Shown: positions 22,769 through 32,780 of the stretch, piece by piece
Position numbering within the stretch: the first letter of the stretch is position 1
How the letters are laid out: every line of letters starts with the position of its first letter
Assembly (NCBI GenBank): GCA_023229605.1
Contig: JALNYY010000005.1
Span: 1-64,000 of the forward strand
Length of the DNA: 64,000 bases
Direction of reading: 5' to 3'
DNA from: Methylobacter sp.
Lineage (GTDB): Bacteria > Pseudomonadota > Gammaproteobacteria > Methylococcales > Methylomonadaceae
Made by a program: the position numbers and the translations under genes
Notes under the pieces: model-generated
Seen by the model: only the letters and a program-made list of their open reading frames with translations
Told to the model about the DNA's origin: nothing
Database searches by the model: none

Positions 22769-25447
22769 ATGACCAACAGTTTAATCTCAAAAATCACCGG
22801 ACAGAATGACATCGATCCAGCAGAAACCAGAGAGTGGATGGAAGCGCTGCAAGCCGTGCTGGAACACGATGGCAGCGAGCGTGTACATTTCCTGATTGAG
22901 CGGTTGGTTGAAGTAACCCGGCATGCGGGATTCGATATCCCTTTCAGCGCCAATACCGCCTACATCAATACTATTCCCGTTGAACAACAGGCGCAGTTTC
23001 CCGGTGACATCGATATAGAACACAACATTCGTGCTTATGTACGCTGGAATGCGATGATGATGGTGTTAAGAGCGAATAAGCACACCAACGTCGGCGGACA
23101 TATCGCCAGTTTCGCTTCTGCGGCTACTTTATACGATATTGGTTATAACCACTTCTGGCATGCGCCTTCGGATCAGCATGGCGGAGACCTGATTTTTACT
23201 CAAGGCCATTTAACTCCCGGCGATTATGCGCGCGCTTTTTTACTGGGACGGTTAACGCTGGAACAGATGGATAACTTTCGTCAGGAAGTGAACGGTAACG
23301 GCTTGCCGTCTTATCCTCATCCCTGGCTGATGTCGGATTTCTGGCAGTTCCCGACGGTTTCCATGGGGCTTGGGCCGATTATGGCTATTTATCAGGCGCG
23401 TTTTATGCACTATTTGCAGGACCGCGGTTTTGCCGACACTTCAAACCGCAAGGTTTGGAGCTTTCTTGGCGATGGTGAAACCGACGAGCCCGAATCTTTG
23501 GGCGCTATCGGCATGGCCGGACGGGAAAAACTGGACAATCTTATTTTTGTGATCAACTGTAATCTGCAACGCCTTGATGGGCCGGTCCGAGGCAACGGCA
23601 AGATTATTCAGGAGCTGGAAAGCGAGTTCCGCGGCGCCGGTTGGAATGTGATCAAGCTGGTTTGGGGCCAACGCTGGGATGCGCTGCTGGCCCGCGATAA
23701 AGACGGGCTGCTGGCGGCTCGTATGATGTCCTGTGTCGATGGCGATTACCAAACCTTTAAGGCTAAAGACGGCGCCTATGTGCGCGAACATTTCTTTAAT
23801 ACCCCGGAATTGAAAGCCATGGTTTCCGACTGGTCGGACCGCGACATCTATGAACTTAATCGCGGCGGACATGATTCGGTTAAAGTTTTTGCCGCTTTCC
23901 ATGCGGCGGTGCATCATAAAGGGCAACCCACCGTCATTCTGGCTAAAACCATTAAAGGATACGGCATGGGCGATTCGGGAGAAGCCCAGAACATCTCTCA
24001 TCAACAGAAAAAAATGAGCCCCAGTTCGTTAAGTAACTTTCGCAGTCGTTATGCGCTGCCGGTGACTGATGAAGAGTTGATCGACCTGCCTTATCTGAGC
24101 TTTCCTGAAGGCTCAAAAGAGCTGGTTTATATGCGGAAGCGCCGCGCCGAACTAGGCGGTCATTTGCCTGCCAGAAGGGCAAAATCCTATGCGTTGGATG
24201 TTCCTGTATTGAACGATTTCAAGCCTTTGCTGGAAGCCAGCGGCGAAGGCCGAGAAATTTCCACGACCATGGCTTTCGTACGGTTGCTTAACATTCTGGT
24301 TAAAGATAAAAACATCGGCAAGCGCGTCGTGCCGATTGTTCCCGACGAATCGAGAACGTTCGGTATGGAAGGCATGTTCCGACAATTGGGCATCTGGTCG
24401 CAGGTCGGGCAGCTGTACACGCCGCAAGACGCCGATCAGCTGATGTTCTATAAGGAAGACAAGCACGGACAGGTCATGCAGGAAGGCATCAATGAAGCGG
24501 GCGGTTTGTGCGACTGGATTGCGGCCGGCACCTCGTATTCAACCCATAACGTGCCGATGATTCCGTTTTTTATTTACTACTCAATGTTCGGTTTCCAACG
24601 GGTTGGGGATTTAATCTGGGCCGCCGCCGATCAACGCACCCGGGGTTTCCTAATGGGCGGCACGGCGGGCAGAACCACGCTGAACGGCGAAGGTCTGCAA
24701 CATGAAGACGGACACAGCCACTTGATGGCGGCGACCGTACCCAACTGCGTGTCCTACGATCCGACTTATGCCTATGAGCTGGCGGTAATTATCCAAGACG
24801 GTTTGCGACGCATGTATGTCGAGCAGGAAGATGTTTTCTATTACATCACCGTCATGAACGAAAACTATGAGCATCCAGCGATGCCTAAAGGCGTGGAGCT
24901 GGATATACTCAAAGGCATGTACAGCTTCAGCAAAGGTGCTAAAAAGAAAGGTCCTCGCGTACAGTTATTGGGTTCGGGAACGATTTTCCGCGAAGTCGAG
25001 GCTGCAGCTCAGTTGCTGCGCGACGATTGGGGCGTGGAAGCCGATTTATGGAGCTGCACCAGCTTTACCGAGCTGGCCAGAAACGGTCAATTCTGTGAGC
25101 GCTGGAATCGCTTTCATCCTACCGAAACACCCAAGCAATCCCATGTCGCGCACTGTCTTGCCAATGCGCAAGGCCCGGTGATTGCGGCAAGCGATTATAC
25201 CCGCGCTTTTGCCGAACAGATCCGCAGTCTTATTTCCGCGCCTTATACCGTTTTGGGTACCGATGGCTTCGGCCGTTCCGATACGCGCGAAAATCTGCGC
25301 CGCTTTTTTGAGGTAGACCGCTACCATGTAACGATCGCTGCGCTAAAAGGCCTGGCGGATCTAGGGCAGTTCGATGCAGCCAAAGTGGATGTGGCTATTG
25401 CCAAATACGGCATAAACCCAGATGCAGCAGCTCCCTGGCTAATTTAA
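22769..25447 (+). CDS. aceE: Pyruvate dehydrogenase E1 component (homodimeric type)
   Basis: This thiamine-diphosphate enzyme decarboxylates pyruvate and acetylates the lipoyl group of E2. It has 892 residues, the usual length for the single-chain gammaproteobacterial E1. The ThDP/Mg site is GDGETDEPESLGAI, ending in the conserved NCNLQRLDGPVRGN. The family segments GHIASFASAATLYDIGYNHF, MFGFQRVGDLIWAAADQR and GGTAGRTTLNGEGLQHEDG are intact. First gene of aceE-aceF-lpd, with 17 bp to aceF. Confidence 0.97.
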   Translation: MTNSLISKITGQNDIDPAETREWMEALQAVLEHDGSERVHFLIERLVEVTRHAGFDIPFSANTAYINTIPVEQQAQFPGDIDIEHNIRAYVRWNAMMMVLRANKHTNVGGHIASFASAATLYDIGYNHFWHAPSDQHGGDLIFTQGHLTPGDYARAFLLGRLTLEQMDNFRQEVNGNGLPSYPHPWLMSDFWQFPTVSMGLGPIMAIYQARFMHYLQDRGFADTSNRKVWSFLGDGETDEPESLGAIGMAGREKLDNLIFVINCNLQRLDGPVRGNGKIIQELESEFRGAGWNVIKLVWGQRWDALLARDKDGLLAARMMSCVDGDYQTFKAKDGAYVREHFFNTPELKAMVSDWSDRDIYELNRGGHDSVKVFAAFHAAVHHKGQPTVILAKTIKGYGMGDSGEAQNISHQQKKMSPSSLSNFRSRYALPVTDEELIDLPYLSFPEGSKELVYMRKRRAELGGHLPARRAKSYALDVPVLNDFKPLLEASGEGREISTTMAFVRLLNILVKDKNIGKRVVPIVPDESRTFGMEGMFRQLGIWSQVGQLYTPQDADQLMFYKEDKHGQVMQEGINEAGGLCDWIAAGTSYSTHNVPMIPFFIYYSMFGFQRVGDLIWAAADQRTRGFLMGGTAGRTTLNGEGLQHEDGHSHLMAATVPNCVSYDPTYAYELAVIIQDGLRRMYVEQEDVFYYITVMNENYEHPAMPKGVELDILKGMYSFSKGAKKKGPRVQLLGSGTIFREVEAAAQLLRDDWGVEADLWSCTSFTELARNGQFCERWNRFHPTETPKQSHVAHCLANAQGPVIAASDYTRAFAEQIRSLISAPYTVLGTDGFGRSDTRENLRRFFEVDRYHVTIAALKGLADLGQFDAAKVDVAIAKYGINPDAAAPWLI

Positions 25448-25464
25448 CGGAAGAAGGACGCAAA

Positions 25465-26736
25465 ATGACCTTTTTGATTGAAATTAAAGTTCCTGATGTC
25501 GGCAATGTCGCGGATATTGATGTAGTAGATGTTTTAGTTAAACCGGGCGACAAGGTAAAACTGGAACAAACTCTGGCTGTACTTGAGACGGATAAGGCCA
25601 GTATGGATTTGCCCTCCAGCGCAGCGGGTACGGTGCAGGAGGTGTTTATCAAGTCCGGCGACAAGGTCTCCGAAGGGACGTTGATTGCGACGCTATTGGC
25701 GAGTGCCGAAGATAGTGCTGCAAAACCGGCGCAACAAGCTGTTGAGCCTGCACCTGTGCCGGTGGAAGCCGTCAGTGAGCCGGTCATTGCCAAACCTGAA
25801 TCATTGCCGGAAACCTTGCCAAGCGCTGTTTCTGCCGGAGCGGCGCACGCCTCACCCAGTGTTCGGCTTTTCGCCCGTGAGCTGGGCGTTGATATACAAA
25901 AAATAACCGCCGGCAGCGGTCGTAAGGGACGCATCTTAAAAGACGATGTGAAAAACTTCGTCAAGAAAGTCATGGCTGAAGGTGTAGGACAGGCCGGCAG
26001 CGGAATCCCTGCTATGCCGAGCATAGACTTTTCCCAGTTCGGCGATATAGAAGAGCAAAAGCTCAGCAAAATAAAGCGCCTGACCGGGCAGAATTTGAGT
26101 CGCGTGTGGCTGAATCTGCCTATGGTTACCTACCATGACGAAGCGGATATTACCGAAATGGAGGCGTTCCGCAATGCACTGAATGCCGAGAAATCCAAGG
26201 AAGACATCAAAATCACCGGCTTGCTTTTTATCATCAAGGCGCTGGTTGCCGCATTGGAACAGTTTCCGCAATTTAACGCGTCGCTGTCCGTCGATGGCGA
26301 AAGACTGATTTTCAAGAAATATTTCAATATCGGTATCGCCGTCGATACGCCCAACGGGCTGGTAGTGCCGGTGCTGCGCGATGTGAACCGCAAAGGCGTC
26401 AACGAGTTATCCGCCGAATTGGCTGAAAAAAGCAGCAAAGCCCGTCTGGGTAAGCTGATGCCTGCCGATATGCAAGGCGGCTGCATCACCATTTCCAGCC
26501 TCGGCGGAATCGGCGGCACGGCTTTTACGCCTATTGTTAATGCTCCTGAAGTCGCCATTCTCGGCGTTACCCGCGCCAAGATGCAGCCGGTTTGGAATGG
26601 CAAGGAGTTTGTGCCGCGCCTGATGTTGCCGCTGGATTTGACATACGATCATCGGGTGATTGACGGCGCGGAAGGCGCGCGTTTTATGGCTGCCGTCAAA
26701 CAGTATTTGGGCGATATTCGCCGCCTGTTACTTTAA
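25465..26736 (+). CDS. aceF: Dihydrolipoamide acetyltransferase (E2)
   Basis: This E2 core transfers acetyl from the lipoyl arm to CoA. There is a single lipoyl domain at 1-78, with the modified Lys44 in ETDKASMD. An Ala/Pro linker follows, then the E1/E3-binding domain at about 130-168 (SVRLFARELGVDI), and the catalytic domain with TYDHRVIDGAEGARF (DHRxxDG) near the C-terminus. E. coli E2 has three lipoyl domains; one is common in other groups, which explains the shorter 423 residues. A purine-rich site precedes the ATG. Confidence 0.96.
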   Translation: MTFLIEIKVPDVGNVADIDVVDVLVKPGDKVKLEQTLAVLETDKASMDLPSSAAGTVQEVFIKSGDKVSEGTLIATLLASAEDSAAKPAQQAVEPAPVPVEAVSEPVIAKPESLPETLPSAVSAGAAHASPSVRLFARELGVDIQKITAGSGRKGRILKDDVKNFVKKVMAEGVGQAGSGIPAMPSIDFSQFGDIEEQKLSKIKRLTGQNLSRVWLNLPMVTYHDEADITEMEAFRNALNAEKSKEDIKITGLLFIIKALVAALEQFPQFNASLSVDGERLIFKKYFNIGIAVDTPNGLVVPVLRDVNRKGVNELSAELAEKSSKARLGKLMPADMQGGCITISSLGGIGGTAFTPIVNAPEVAILGVTRAKMQPVWNGKEFVPRLMLPLDLTYDHRVIDGAEGARFMAAVKQYLGDIRRLLL

Positions 26737-26749
26737 TCAGGGGAATGAT

Positions 26750-28183
26750 ATGGATGCTAATCCAGCGATTGATGAGTCTACGATACACGCAGAAGTTCTG
26801 GTATTGGGCGGCGGCCCCGGCGGTTATACGGCGGCATTCCGCGCTGCCGATTTAGGCAAGCAAGTGGTGTTGGTAGAGCGCTATCCTGCCCTTGGCGGGG
26901 TGTGCCTTAATGTCGGCTGTATTCCGTCCAAAGCCTTGCTGCATGTCGCGCAGATCATTCATGAGGTCGATGAATTCGAGCAGCACGGCCTCAGTTACGG
27001 CAAACCGACTTTTGATATAGACAAGATTCGGACCTGGAAAGAGAGTATTACCAAAACGCTGGTTGGCGGCTTGGCCCAATTGGTAAAACAGCGAAAAATA
27101 ACCCTGATTCAGGGTACGGGGCAATTTATCTCGTCTAATAAGGTTGAGATAAAAACCGAAACAGGCGTGAAAACCGTCAGCTTTGATCAAGCGATTATTG
27201 CGGCCGGTTCGCATCCGACTAAAATCCCTGTTTTCCCGAATGATGATCCTCGTTTATGGGATTCGACCGATGCGCTGGATTTAAAAGAAATTCCCAAAAA
27301 ACTGTTGGTCGTCGGCGGCGGCATCATCGGCCTGGAAATGGCTACGGTTTACCATGCATTGGGATCGGAAATCAGCGTGGTCGAACTGATGAACCAGATC
27401 ATTCCCGGTTGCGATAACGATCTGGTTACCCCGCTGTTCCGGCGCATTAAAAAGCAATATAAAAATATCTGGCTGGAAACGCGGGTTACTTCCATTGAGC
27501 CCGACGAAAAAGGCCTGAAAGTTGCCTTTGAAGGCAAGGGGGCGCCGGAATTTGAATTGTTTGATGCTGTGCTGGTAGCCGTAGGGCGCAGACCTAACGG
27601 CAAGTTGATCGGCGCGGAGCTGGCAGGCGTTAATGTTGATGATCTCGGTTTTATCGCCGTCGATAAGCAGCAGCGCACCAATATCCCGCATATCTTTGCG
27701 ATAGGCGATATAGCCGGCAACCCGATGCTGGCGCATAAGGCCTCGCACGAAGGTAAAGTTGCCGCCGAAGTTGCGGCCGGTTTAAAAGCCGGATTTGATG
27801 CCTTAACTATTCCCGCTGTTGCCTATACCGATCCTGAAGTAACCTGGATGGGTTTGACCGAAAACCAGGCCAAACAACAGGGCATAGACTATGACAAAGC
27901 GGTTTTCCCTTGGGCGGCCAGCGGACGCTCCTTAAGTCTGGGGCGTAAGGAAGGCCTGACAAAAATTCTCTGCGAAAAGGAAACCGGCAGGATACTCGGC
28001 GCGGGCATGGTCGGCCCCAACGCCGGTGAATTAATTGCCGAAGCGGTTCTGGCTCTGGAAATGGGCGCTGATGCGGAAGACATAGGTTTAACTGTTCACG
28101 CGCATCCGATGCTATCAGAAACCTTCGCTTTTGCTGCCGAAATGATCACCGGTTCGATTACCGATCTTTATATAAAAAAATAA
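26750..28183 (+). CDS. lpdA: Dihydrolipoamide dehydrogenase (E3)
   Basis: This flavoprotein reoxidises dihydrolipoamide and reduces NAD+. The FAD site is VLGGGPGGYTAAFRAADLG, the redox disulfide GGVCLNVGCIPSKALLH, the NAD site VVGGGIIGLEMATVY, and the active His-Glu near the end HAHPMLSETFA. The start at 26750 is chosen because gggga lies just upstream and the chain then begins normally. The open frame extends back inside aceF to 26660. The gap to aceF is 13 bp. The protein has 477 residues. It closes the operon and is followed by a 17-bp hairpin. Confidence 0.96.
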   Translation: MDANPAIDESTIHAEVLVLGGGPGGYTAAFRAADLGKQVVLVERYPALGGVCLNVGCIPSKALLHVAQIIHEVDEFEQHGLSYGKPTFDIDKIRTWKESITKTLVGGLAQLVKQRKITLIQGTGQFISSNKVEIKTETGVKTVSFDQAIIAAGSHPTKIPVFPNDDPRLWDSTDALDLKEIPKKLLVVGGGIIGLEMATVYHALGSEISVVELMNQIIPGCDNDLVTPLFRRIKKQYKNIWLETRVTSIEPDEKGLKVAFEGKGAPEFELFDAVLVAVGRRPNGKLIGAELAGVNVDDLGFIAVDKQQRTNIPHIFAIGDIAGNPMLAHKASHEGKVAAEVAAGLKAGFDALTIPAVAYTDPEVTWMGLTENQAKQQGIDYDKAVFPWAASGRSLSLGRKEGLTKILCEKETGRILGAGMVGPNAGELIAEAVLALEMGADAEDIGLTVHAHPMLSETFAFAAEMITGSITDLYIKK

Positions 28184-28192
28184 GGCTTAAGT

Positions 28193-28233
28193 CACTGCAT
28201 GGCTTGCGCTGCCGATGCGCAAGCCATGCAGTG
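28193..28233 (+). terminator. Strong hairpin ending the pyruvate dehydrogenase operon
   Basis: Perfect 17-bp arms cactgcatggcttgcgc (28193-28209) and gcgcaagccatgcagtg (28217-28233) with a 7-nt loop, 9 bp after the lpdA stop. No T tract follows, so it may act as a 3' mRNA stabiliser as much as a terminator. Confidence 0.75.
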
Positions 28234-28296
28234 GAAATTCGCGACTCCGCTAACACTCCGTTTCCATGACGAACTGCGGATGCCGCACTGCAAGAT

Positions 28297-30441
28297 CTAC
28301 ATTTTTACCACCGGTTTTTCGACTGCCGGCTTAAACGGAGGGAGTTGATAATCAACCCGATTATCCGAGGCACGCCATAAAGTATGTCGGGTCGGTAGCC
28401 CCTTATCATTAAAAACGACTTGTCCAAGATTACATTGCTCGATTATCCGTTTAGTTAAACCGTCGCTGGGCAGCAGGGTATGTTCCGCTTGCCAGCCGCG
28501 TATGGCTTGTAAGTATCTGAATTGATGTTTAAAACGCTGCCACAGGGTTTTATGCGCCGCAAAACGCTCCAGGTCGTCCAGTGCCTTTTTTTGCGAGTCG
28601 TCAGGTTCGTTACGCAACGATGAGCTGGTCAGTTGATAACATTCCAGGGTTTGTTGGATGCCATTATAGTCAGCGCTCTGATAAGAGGCTTTGACGGAAA
28701 AGGAATAATGCACGTCGCCGGACAAAAATACGCATTTTTCTATACCCATTTTATGTTCCACGGTATTCAGTAAGTCTGTAAAACCGTCCAGATTTTCCGT
28801 CCAGGCCTCGGCATCAAGGATATTGACGATTCCCGTCGCTAAAAAACCTTCCGCGCCGAACAATTTTTCCACCAGTTTCACACCGCTCATATTTTCCACA
28901 TAGCTGACCACCCACAACAACAGGCGCACGATATGCTCCAGCGGCGAGAACCCGAACACCGGCGTGGTTGCGATCAATATCGGGCAGGTGTCTTTGCCGA
29001 TGGTGTGGGCGCTGTCGTGGCAGCTTTTTTTACAGGTTTTCAGTTTGCTCCACTCGACGCGCAGCCAATCCAGCGCATAACGGTCCATCAAGCGGGGCGG
29101 GTAGTAGGCATTGTCCGGCTGCCGCTGGGTCCTGGAATCCATCGCAATAATCGGCGGGTCGGTGGCGATGGAGAACCCCCAGCCCCGGTGTTTCCAGGTC
29201 ATCAGGTCGTAACGCTCGGCGCCGTCCGGATCATACTCGGTACTGTTCAGGTGCCGGGTGATAGAGCCGATCATGTCGGGATCAAAATTGTCGGGGTCGT
29301 TGCCCCAGCCCTGGAAAGCCCAATAGGCCGCCAAAGCGTTGGATACGACGCGTCTGCCCAAGGGCGACGAACGGACTTGGTCGTACCAATGGCCGGTGAT
29401 GTTCCAGTCGTCGGTGACGTCGTGATCGTCAAAGATCATGTAGGTGGGGATATTGGCCAGCAGACGGCGGACTTTGGGTAAGGACGCGTCGAATTCATTG
29501 ACTATCTTGGCGTTGTCTTCAAGCCCGTCTTTCTTCTCTTTGATGATGTCAGCGTAAGGTTTAATGCGCCATCGGCTCAGGTAATCCTGCCATTTGACCA
29601 TTTCCGATAAAGGTATATGCACGGTTTCAATATCGGTCCAGTGCGTCGGTTTTTTCCATTTCTTGGCGTTACCGAACACATAAATATACATGGCGGCGAA
29701 TTCGCCGAAGCCCATCAGGTGGTTGTCCGCTTCCGTGGAACTCAAGCCGGAATGGTGTTTTTTCAATTCAGCCGTGCGCCCGCCGAGTGGAATGGTGTCC
29801 GGGCTTATGACGAGCTGTTCAGTGTTTTCATACTCGGTCAATGGCAGCGTTTCTGAGCATCCCATCAAGGTTTTGGCTTGCCTGCGCAGCTCATCAAGTA
29901 ACGAGGCTTCCACGTCGTCAGCGTAAATCTGGTCGCCGGTCATCAGCAGCAAATCGGGGCGTTTACCGACCTTATTATGGGTGGTTTCCAACAGACTATC
30001 GCCTGCGGCCAAGCAGTCTTCGCCTTTGGCCCCATGCGGCTTACGGCAGCTGCCGTGCAACACAGAAGTAAGTTTTTCCGGGATATGGAAAATTGGATGC
30101 TTGTTCTTACCGTAAGTCAGCCCTGCATCCTGCAAGTTTATCGGGGTAGATTGCCCGTCCAACAATCGGTAGTAACAAAGCGTACTTGTTGGATAATGGT
30201 GTTGTTTGTCTATTTGCCCTGCATCAAGAGGATAGGCTTGCAGTAAATAAACGTATAAGCCATTGCCGAGTTGGAAGCTGCAGGACTTCAGTTCATCCGG
30301 ATCACTGCGGCCTATGGGCGTTTCTTTTAAGTCCAGAATTTCAAGCGTTATGTCTTGTTCAGAATCTAATGCCAGCCACACACAAATACGGTTTCTCGTT
30401 GTGCTGCGCAGGATCGGCCCAGCCAAGATATTGTTTAGCAT
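28297..30441 (-). CDS. PhoD-like metallophosphatase
   Basis: This 714-residue protein has the PhoD/calcineurin-type metal motifs in order: LLMTGDQIYADDVEASLL, YMIFDDHDVTDDWNI and VFLSGDVHYSFSVKAS. The N-terminal about 130 residues form a beta-rich domain that lacks a Tat or Sec signal, unlike secreted PhoD of Bacillus, so the enzyme is probably cytoplasmic. Long intracellular members are annotated as PhoD-like phosphatases of unknown substrate. It stands alone, converging on the pdh operon. Confidence 0.85.
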   Translation of the reverse strand: MLNNILAGPILRSTTRNRICVWLALDSEQDITLEILDLKETPIGRSDPDELKSCSFQLGNGLYVYLLQAYPLDAGQIDKQHHYPTSTLCYYRLLDGQSTPINLQDAGLTYGKNKHPIFHIPEKLTSVLHGSCRKPHGAKGEDCLAAGDSLLETTHNKVGKRPDLLLMTGDQIYADDVEASLLDELRRQAKTLMGCSETLPLTEYENTEQLVISPDTIPLGGRTAELKKHHSGLSSTEADNHLMGFGEFAAMYIYVFGNAKKWKKPTHWTDIETVHIPLSEMVKWQDYLSRWRIKPYADIIKEKKDGLEDNAKIVNEFDASLPKVRRLLANIPTYMIFDDHDVTDDWNITGHWYDQVRSSPLGRRVVSNALAAYWAFQGWGNDPDNFDPDMIGSITRHLNSTEYDPDGAERYDLMTWKHRGWGFSIATDPPIIAMDSRTQRQPDNAYYPPRLMDRYALDWLRVEWSKLKTCKKSCHDSAHTIGKDTCPILIATTPVFGFSPLEHIVRLLLWVVSYVENMSGVKLVEKLFGAEGFLATGIVNILDAEAWTENLDGFTDLLNTVEHKMGIEKCVFLSGDVHYSFSVKASYQSADYNGIQQTLECYQLTSSSLRNEPDDSQKKALDDLERFAAHKTLWQRFKHQFRYLQAIRGWQAEHTLLPSDGLTKRIIEQCNLGQVVFNDKGLPTRHTLWRASDNRVDYQLPPFKPAVEKPVVKM

Positions 30442-30883
30442 AATAAATACCCCACCAAATCGTTAAGCATAGTATCAGTAAAAAAAATAGTTATACTCTT
30501 AATGGCCGTTAGATTCCATAAGAACGGCCGGATCTTGTGTTGACACATTTTTGAGTTACCGGACAAGTTTTCGGCATGGCTAGGCCGCCCCGCATCGAAC
30601 TGTTTGGCGGTTTGTACCTTGCCTTGCGATTTCAGATGGCAATCAACGGAAGGCTGTGTTGCTTACAAGGCGCCGACTGCAGGGGGAGGCTAGAATATTG
30701 GGTAGGTTTATCGATGTTTCGTGGGTGCGTGAAACGGTAACCGCGTTGTTGGGGGTGAGAATTGATTCAATATAAGGTAACTAATGTTGAGCTGACGACG
30801 GAAGGGGCGGAATGTTGTTGAGCAGTGCATCATGTATCCCCGATTCTCAATAAGAACCGGGGATAGGGCATGCTTTCCCAGAG
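30442..30883. other. Intergenic region, no gene seen
   Basis: This 442-bp stretch precedes the phoD-like gene and follows the phoH-like gene (both leftward). It should hold the phoD-like promoter. A short inverted motif gaaccgggga / ccccgattct near 30836-30866 may form the phoH transcript end. Nothing else is recognised. Confidence 0.35.
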
Positions 30884-32299
30884 TTACAAAATATCCGAAG
30901 CGTAATCGGCCAAGCGTGAACGCTCGCCGCGCCGCAAGGTGATATGCGCGCCATGCGGCCAGGTTTTAAAGCGGTCTACAACATAGGTTAGGCCTGAGGT
31001 CGTCGCCGTTAAATAAGGCGTGTCTATTTGCGACAGGTTGCCGATACAGATGATTTTGGTTCCGGGACCTGCGCGGGTGATCAGGGTTTTCATTTGCTTT
31101 GAGGTCAGGTTTTGCGCTTCATCAATGATCAAAAAACGATTGAGGAAAGTGCGTCCGCGCATAAAGTTAAGCGACCTGATTTTGACCCTGTTCATAATGA
31201 TGTTGTTGGCCGCGCTTTGTTCCCAGTCGCTCTGCTCTGCATTGTGGCTTAGCAGTTCAAGGTTATCGATTAATGCACCCATCCACGGCGCCATTTTTTC
31301 TTCTTCGGTGCCGGGCAGGAAGCCTATATCTTCCCCGACCGGGACGGTTTCGCGGGTCATGATGATTTCCTGGTAGGTTTTGTTTTCCAGGGTCTGGTTA
31401 AGTCCCGAGGCCAGGGCCAACAGGGTTTTGCCGGTGCCCGCCGTGCCCAGTAAGGTGACAAAGTCGATGTTGGGGTCCAGCAAGACATTGAGGGCAAAGT
31501 TTTGTTCCCGGTTTTTTGCCGTTATGCCCCAGATATTGTTGTGTTTGGCGCGATAATCCTTGGCCAGTTCCAAAACCGCAACCTGTCCTTCACAGGATCT
31601 GACGATGGCTTCAAAATTGGTTTCGTCTTCTATGTACAAATACTGGTTGGGATACCATTCGGTGACTATGGGGTCATCCAGTTTGTAAAAAGTACGGCTT
31701 TTTTCCTGCCAGGACTCCATTTTGGCGCCGTGTTCGGCCCAGAAATCCTGCTCCAGCGCCATTGAGCCGCTGTATAACAGGTCAATGTCATCCAGGGTCT
31801 GGTCGTTATGGTAGTCCTCGGCCTGCAATTCCAATGTCGCTGCTTTGATGCGCATGTTGATGTCTTTTGACACCAGGATAACGGTGATGTCGGGCAGTTC
31901 CTTGGTAAGCGCCAGGACGATGCGGAGTATGGAATTATCGGCCAGGTTGCCGGGCATGCTTTCCGGCAGCAGCGCCGTCATCGCGCTGGTTTGGAAATAT
32001 AAGCGTCCGCCGTAAGTTGCATCGGCAGTCGGCCCATGCTTTATACTAGACAGCGGCAGGCCGTCATCGATGGTCTGCTGGTTGGCGTCGTGGATTAACT
32101 CATCCAGAAATCGACTGACCTGTCTTACATTGCGCGCCAGTTCGGTCAGGCCCTTTTTCGCATGATCGAGTTCTTCCAGGACCACCATCGGGATGAAAAT
32201 GTCATGTTCCTTGAAACGGAAGATAGAGGCCGGATCATGCATCAGTACGTTGGTGTCCAGCACAAACAGTTTTTTATCCGGCGATGTTTGAATGTTCAT
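30884..32299 (-). CDS. PIN domain-PhoH ATPase fusion
   Basis: This 471-residue protein joins an N-terminal PIN-type nuclease domain (1-150; LFVLDTNVLMHDPAS with the first Asp, VVLEELDHAK) to a PhoH ATPase of the superfamily 1 type. The ATPase has Walker A LLGTAGTGKTLLALASG and Walker B NRFLIIDEAQNLTSKQ. PhoH2-type proteins of this architecture act as RNA helicase/RNase. Its start overlaps the end of bcp by 4 bp, which suggests co-translation with the peroxiredoxin. Confidence 0.93.
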   Translation of the reverse strand: MNIQTSPDKKLFVLDTNVLMHDPASIFRFKEHDIFIPMVVLEELDHAKKGLTELARNVRQVSRFLDELIHDANQQTIDDGLPLSSIKHGPTADATYGGRLYFQTSAMTALLPESMPGNLADNSILRIVLALTKELPDITVILVSKDINMRIKAATLELQAEDYHNDQTLDDIDLLYSGSMALEQDFWAEHGAKMESWQEKSRTFYKLDDPIVTEWYPNQYLYIEDETNFEAIVRSCEGQVAVLELAKDYRAKHNNIWGITAKNREQNFALNVLLDPNIDFVTLLGTAGTGKTLLALASGLNQTLENKTYQEIIMTRETVPVGEDIGFLPGTEEEKMAPWMGALIDNLELLSHNAEQSDWEQSAANNIIMNRVKIRSLNFMRGRTFLNRFLIIDEAQNLTSKQMKTLITRAGPGTKIICIGNLSQIDTPYLTATTSGLTYVVDRFKTWPHGAHITLRRGERSRLADYASDIL

Positions 32300-32772
32300 G
32301 ACTGGCCGCCTGTGAGTTCATGCAAGGCTTGCAGGACTTCTTCGCAATGGCCTTTGACTTTTACTTTGCGCCATTCACGAGCCAGTAGACCCTGAGGGCC
32401 GATCAGAAAGGTGCTGCGCTCGATGCCTCGAACCTGCTTGCCGTACATGTTTTTCATCTTGATAACGTCAAACAGTCGGCACAGCTTTTCATCCGTGTCT
32501 GAAAGCAGGTCAAAGGGGAATTCCTGTTTGCATTTAAAGCCTTCGTGAACGCGGACGGTATCACGGGATACGCCTAGTATGACGGCATTGAGGGCGGTGA
32601 ATTTTTCGATGTTATCGCGAAAACTTTGGCCTTCCTGGGTGCAGCCGGGGGTGTTGTCTTTGGGGTAAAAATAAATAACGAGATAGTTATCTTGGTAGTC
32701 GCTTAGCTTTACCGTTTTATCGCCGGTAGATGAAGCTTCAAAATCGGGTACAGGGTTGCCGGTAGTTATCAT
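32296..32772 (-). CDS. bcp: Thiol peroxidase, Bcp/PrxQ family
   Basis: This 158-residue peroxiredoxin reduces hydrogen peroxide and organic peroxides with thioredoxin. The peroxidatic Cys is in YFYPKDNTPGCTQEGQSF. The position five residues later, Cys in many Bcp, is Ser here (CTQEGQS), so the resolving Cys is elsewhere or absent (1-Cys type). It sits in the operon gcvR-like / bcp / phoH-like, 8 bp after the first and overlapping the last. Confidence 0.93.
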   Translation of the reverse strand: MITTGNPVPDFEASSTGDKTVKLSDYQDNYLVIYFYPKDNTPGCTQEGQSFRDNIEKFTALNAVILGVSRDTVRVHEGFKCKQEFPFDLLSDTDEKLCRLFDVIKMKNMYGKQVRGIERSTFLIGPQGLLAREWRKVKVKGHCEEVLQALHELTGGQS

Positions 32773-32780
32773 TATTAAAA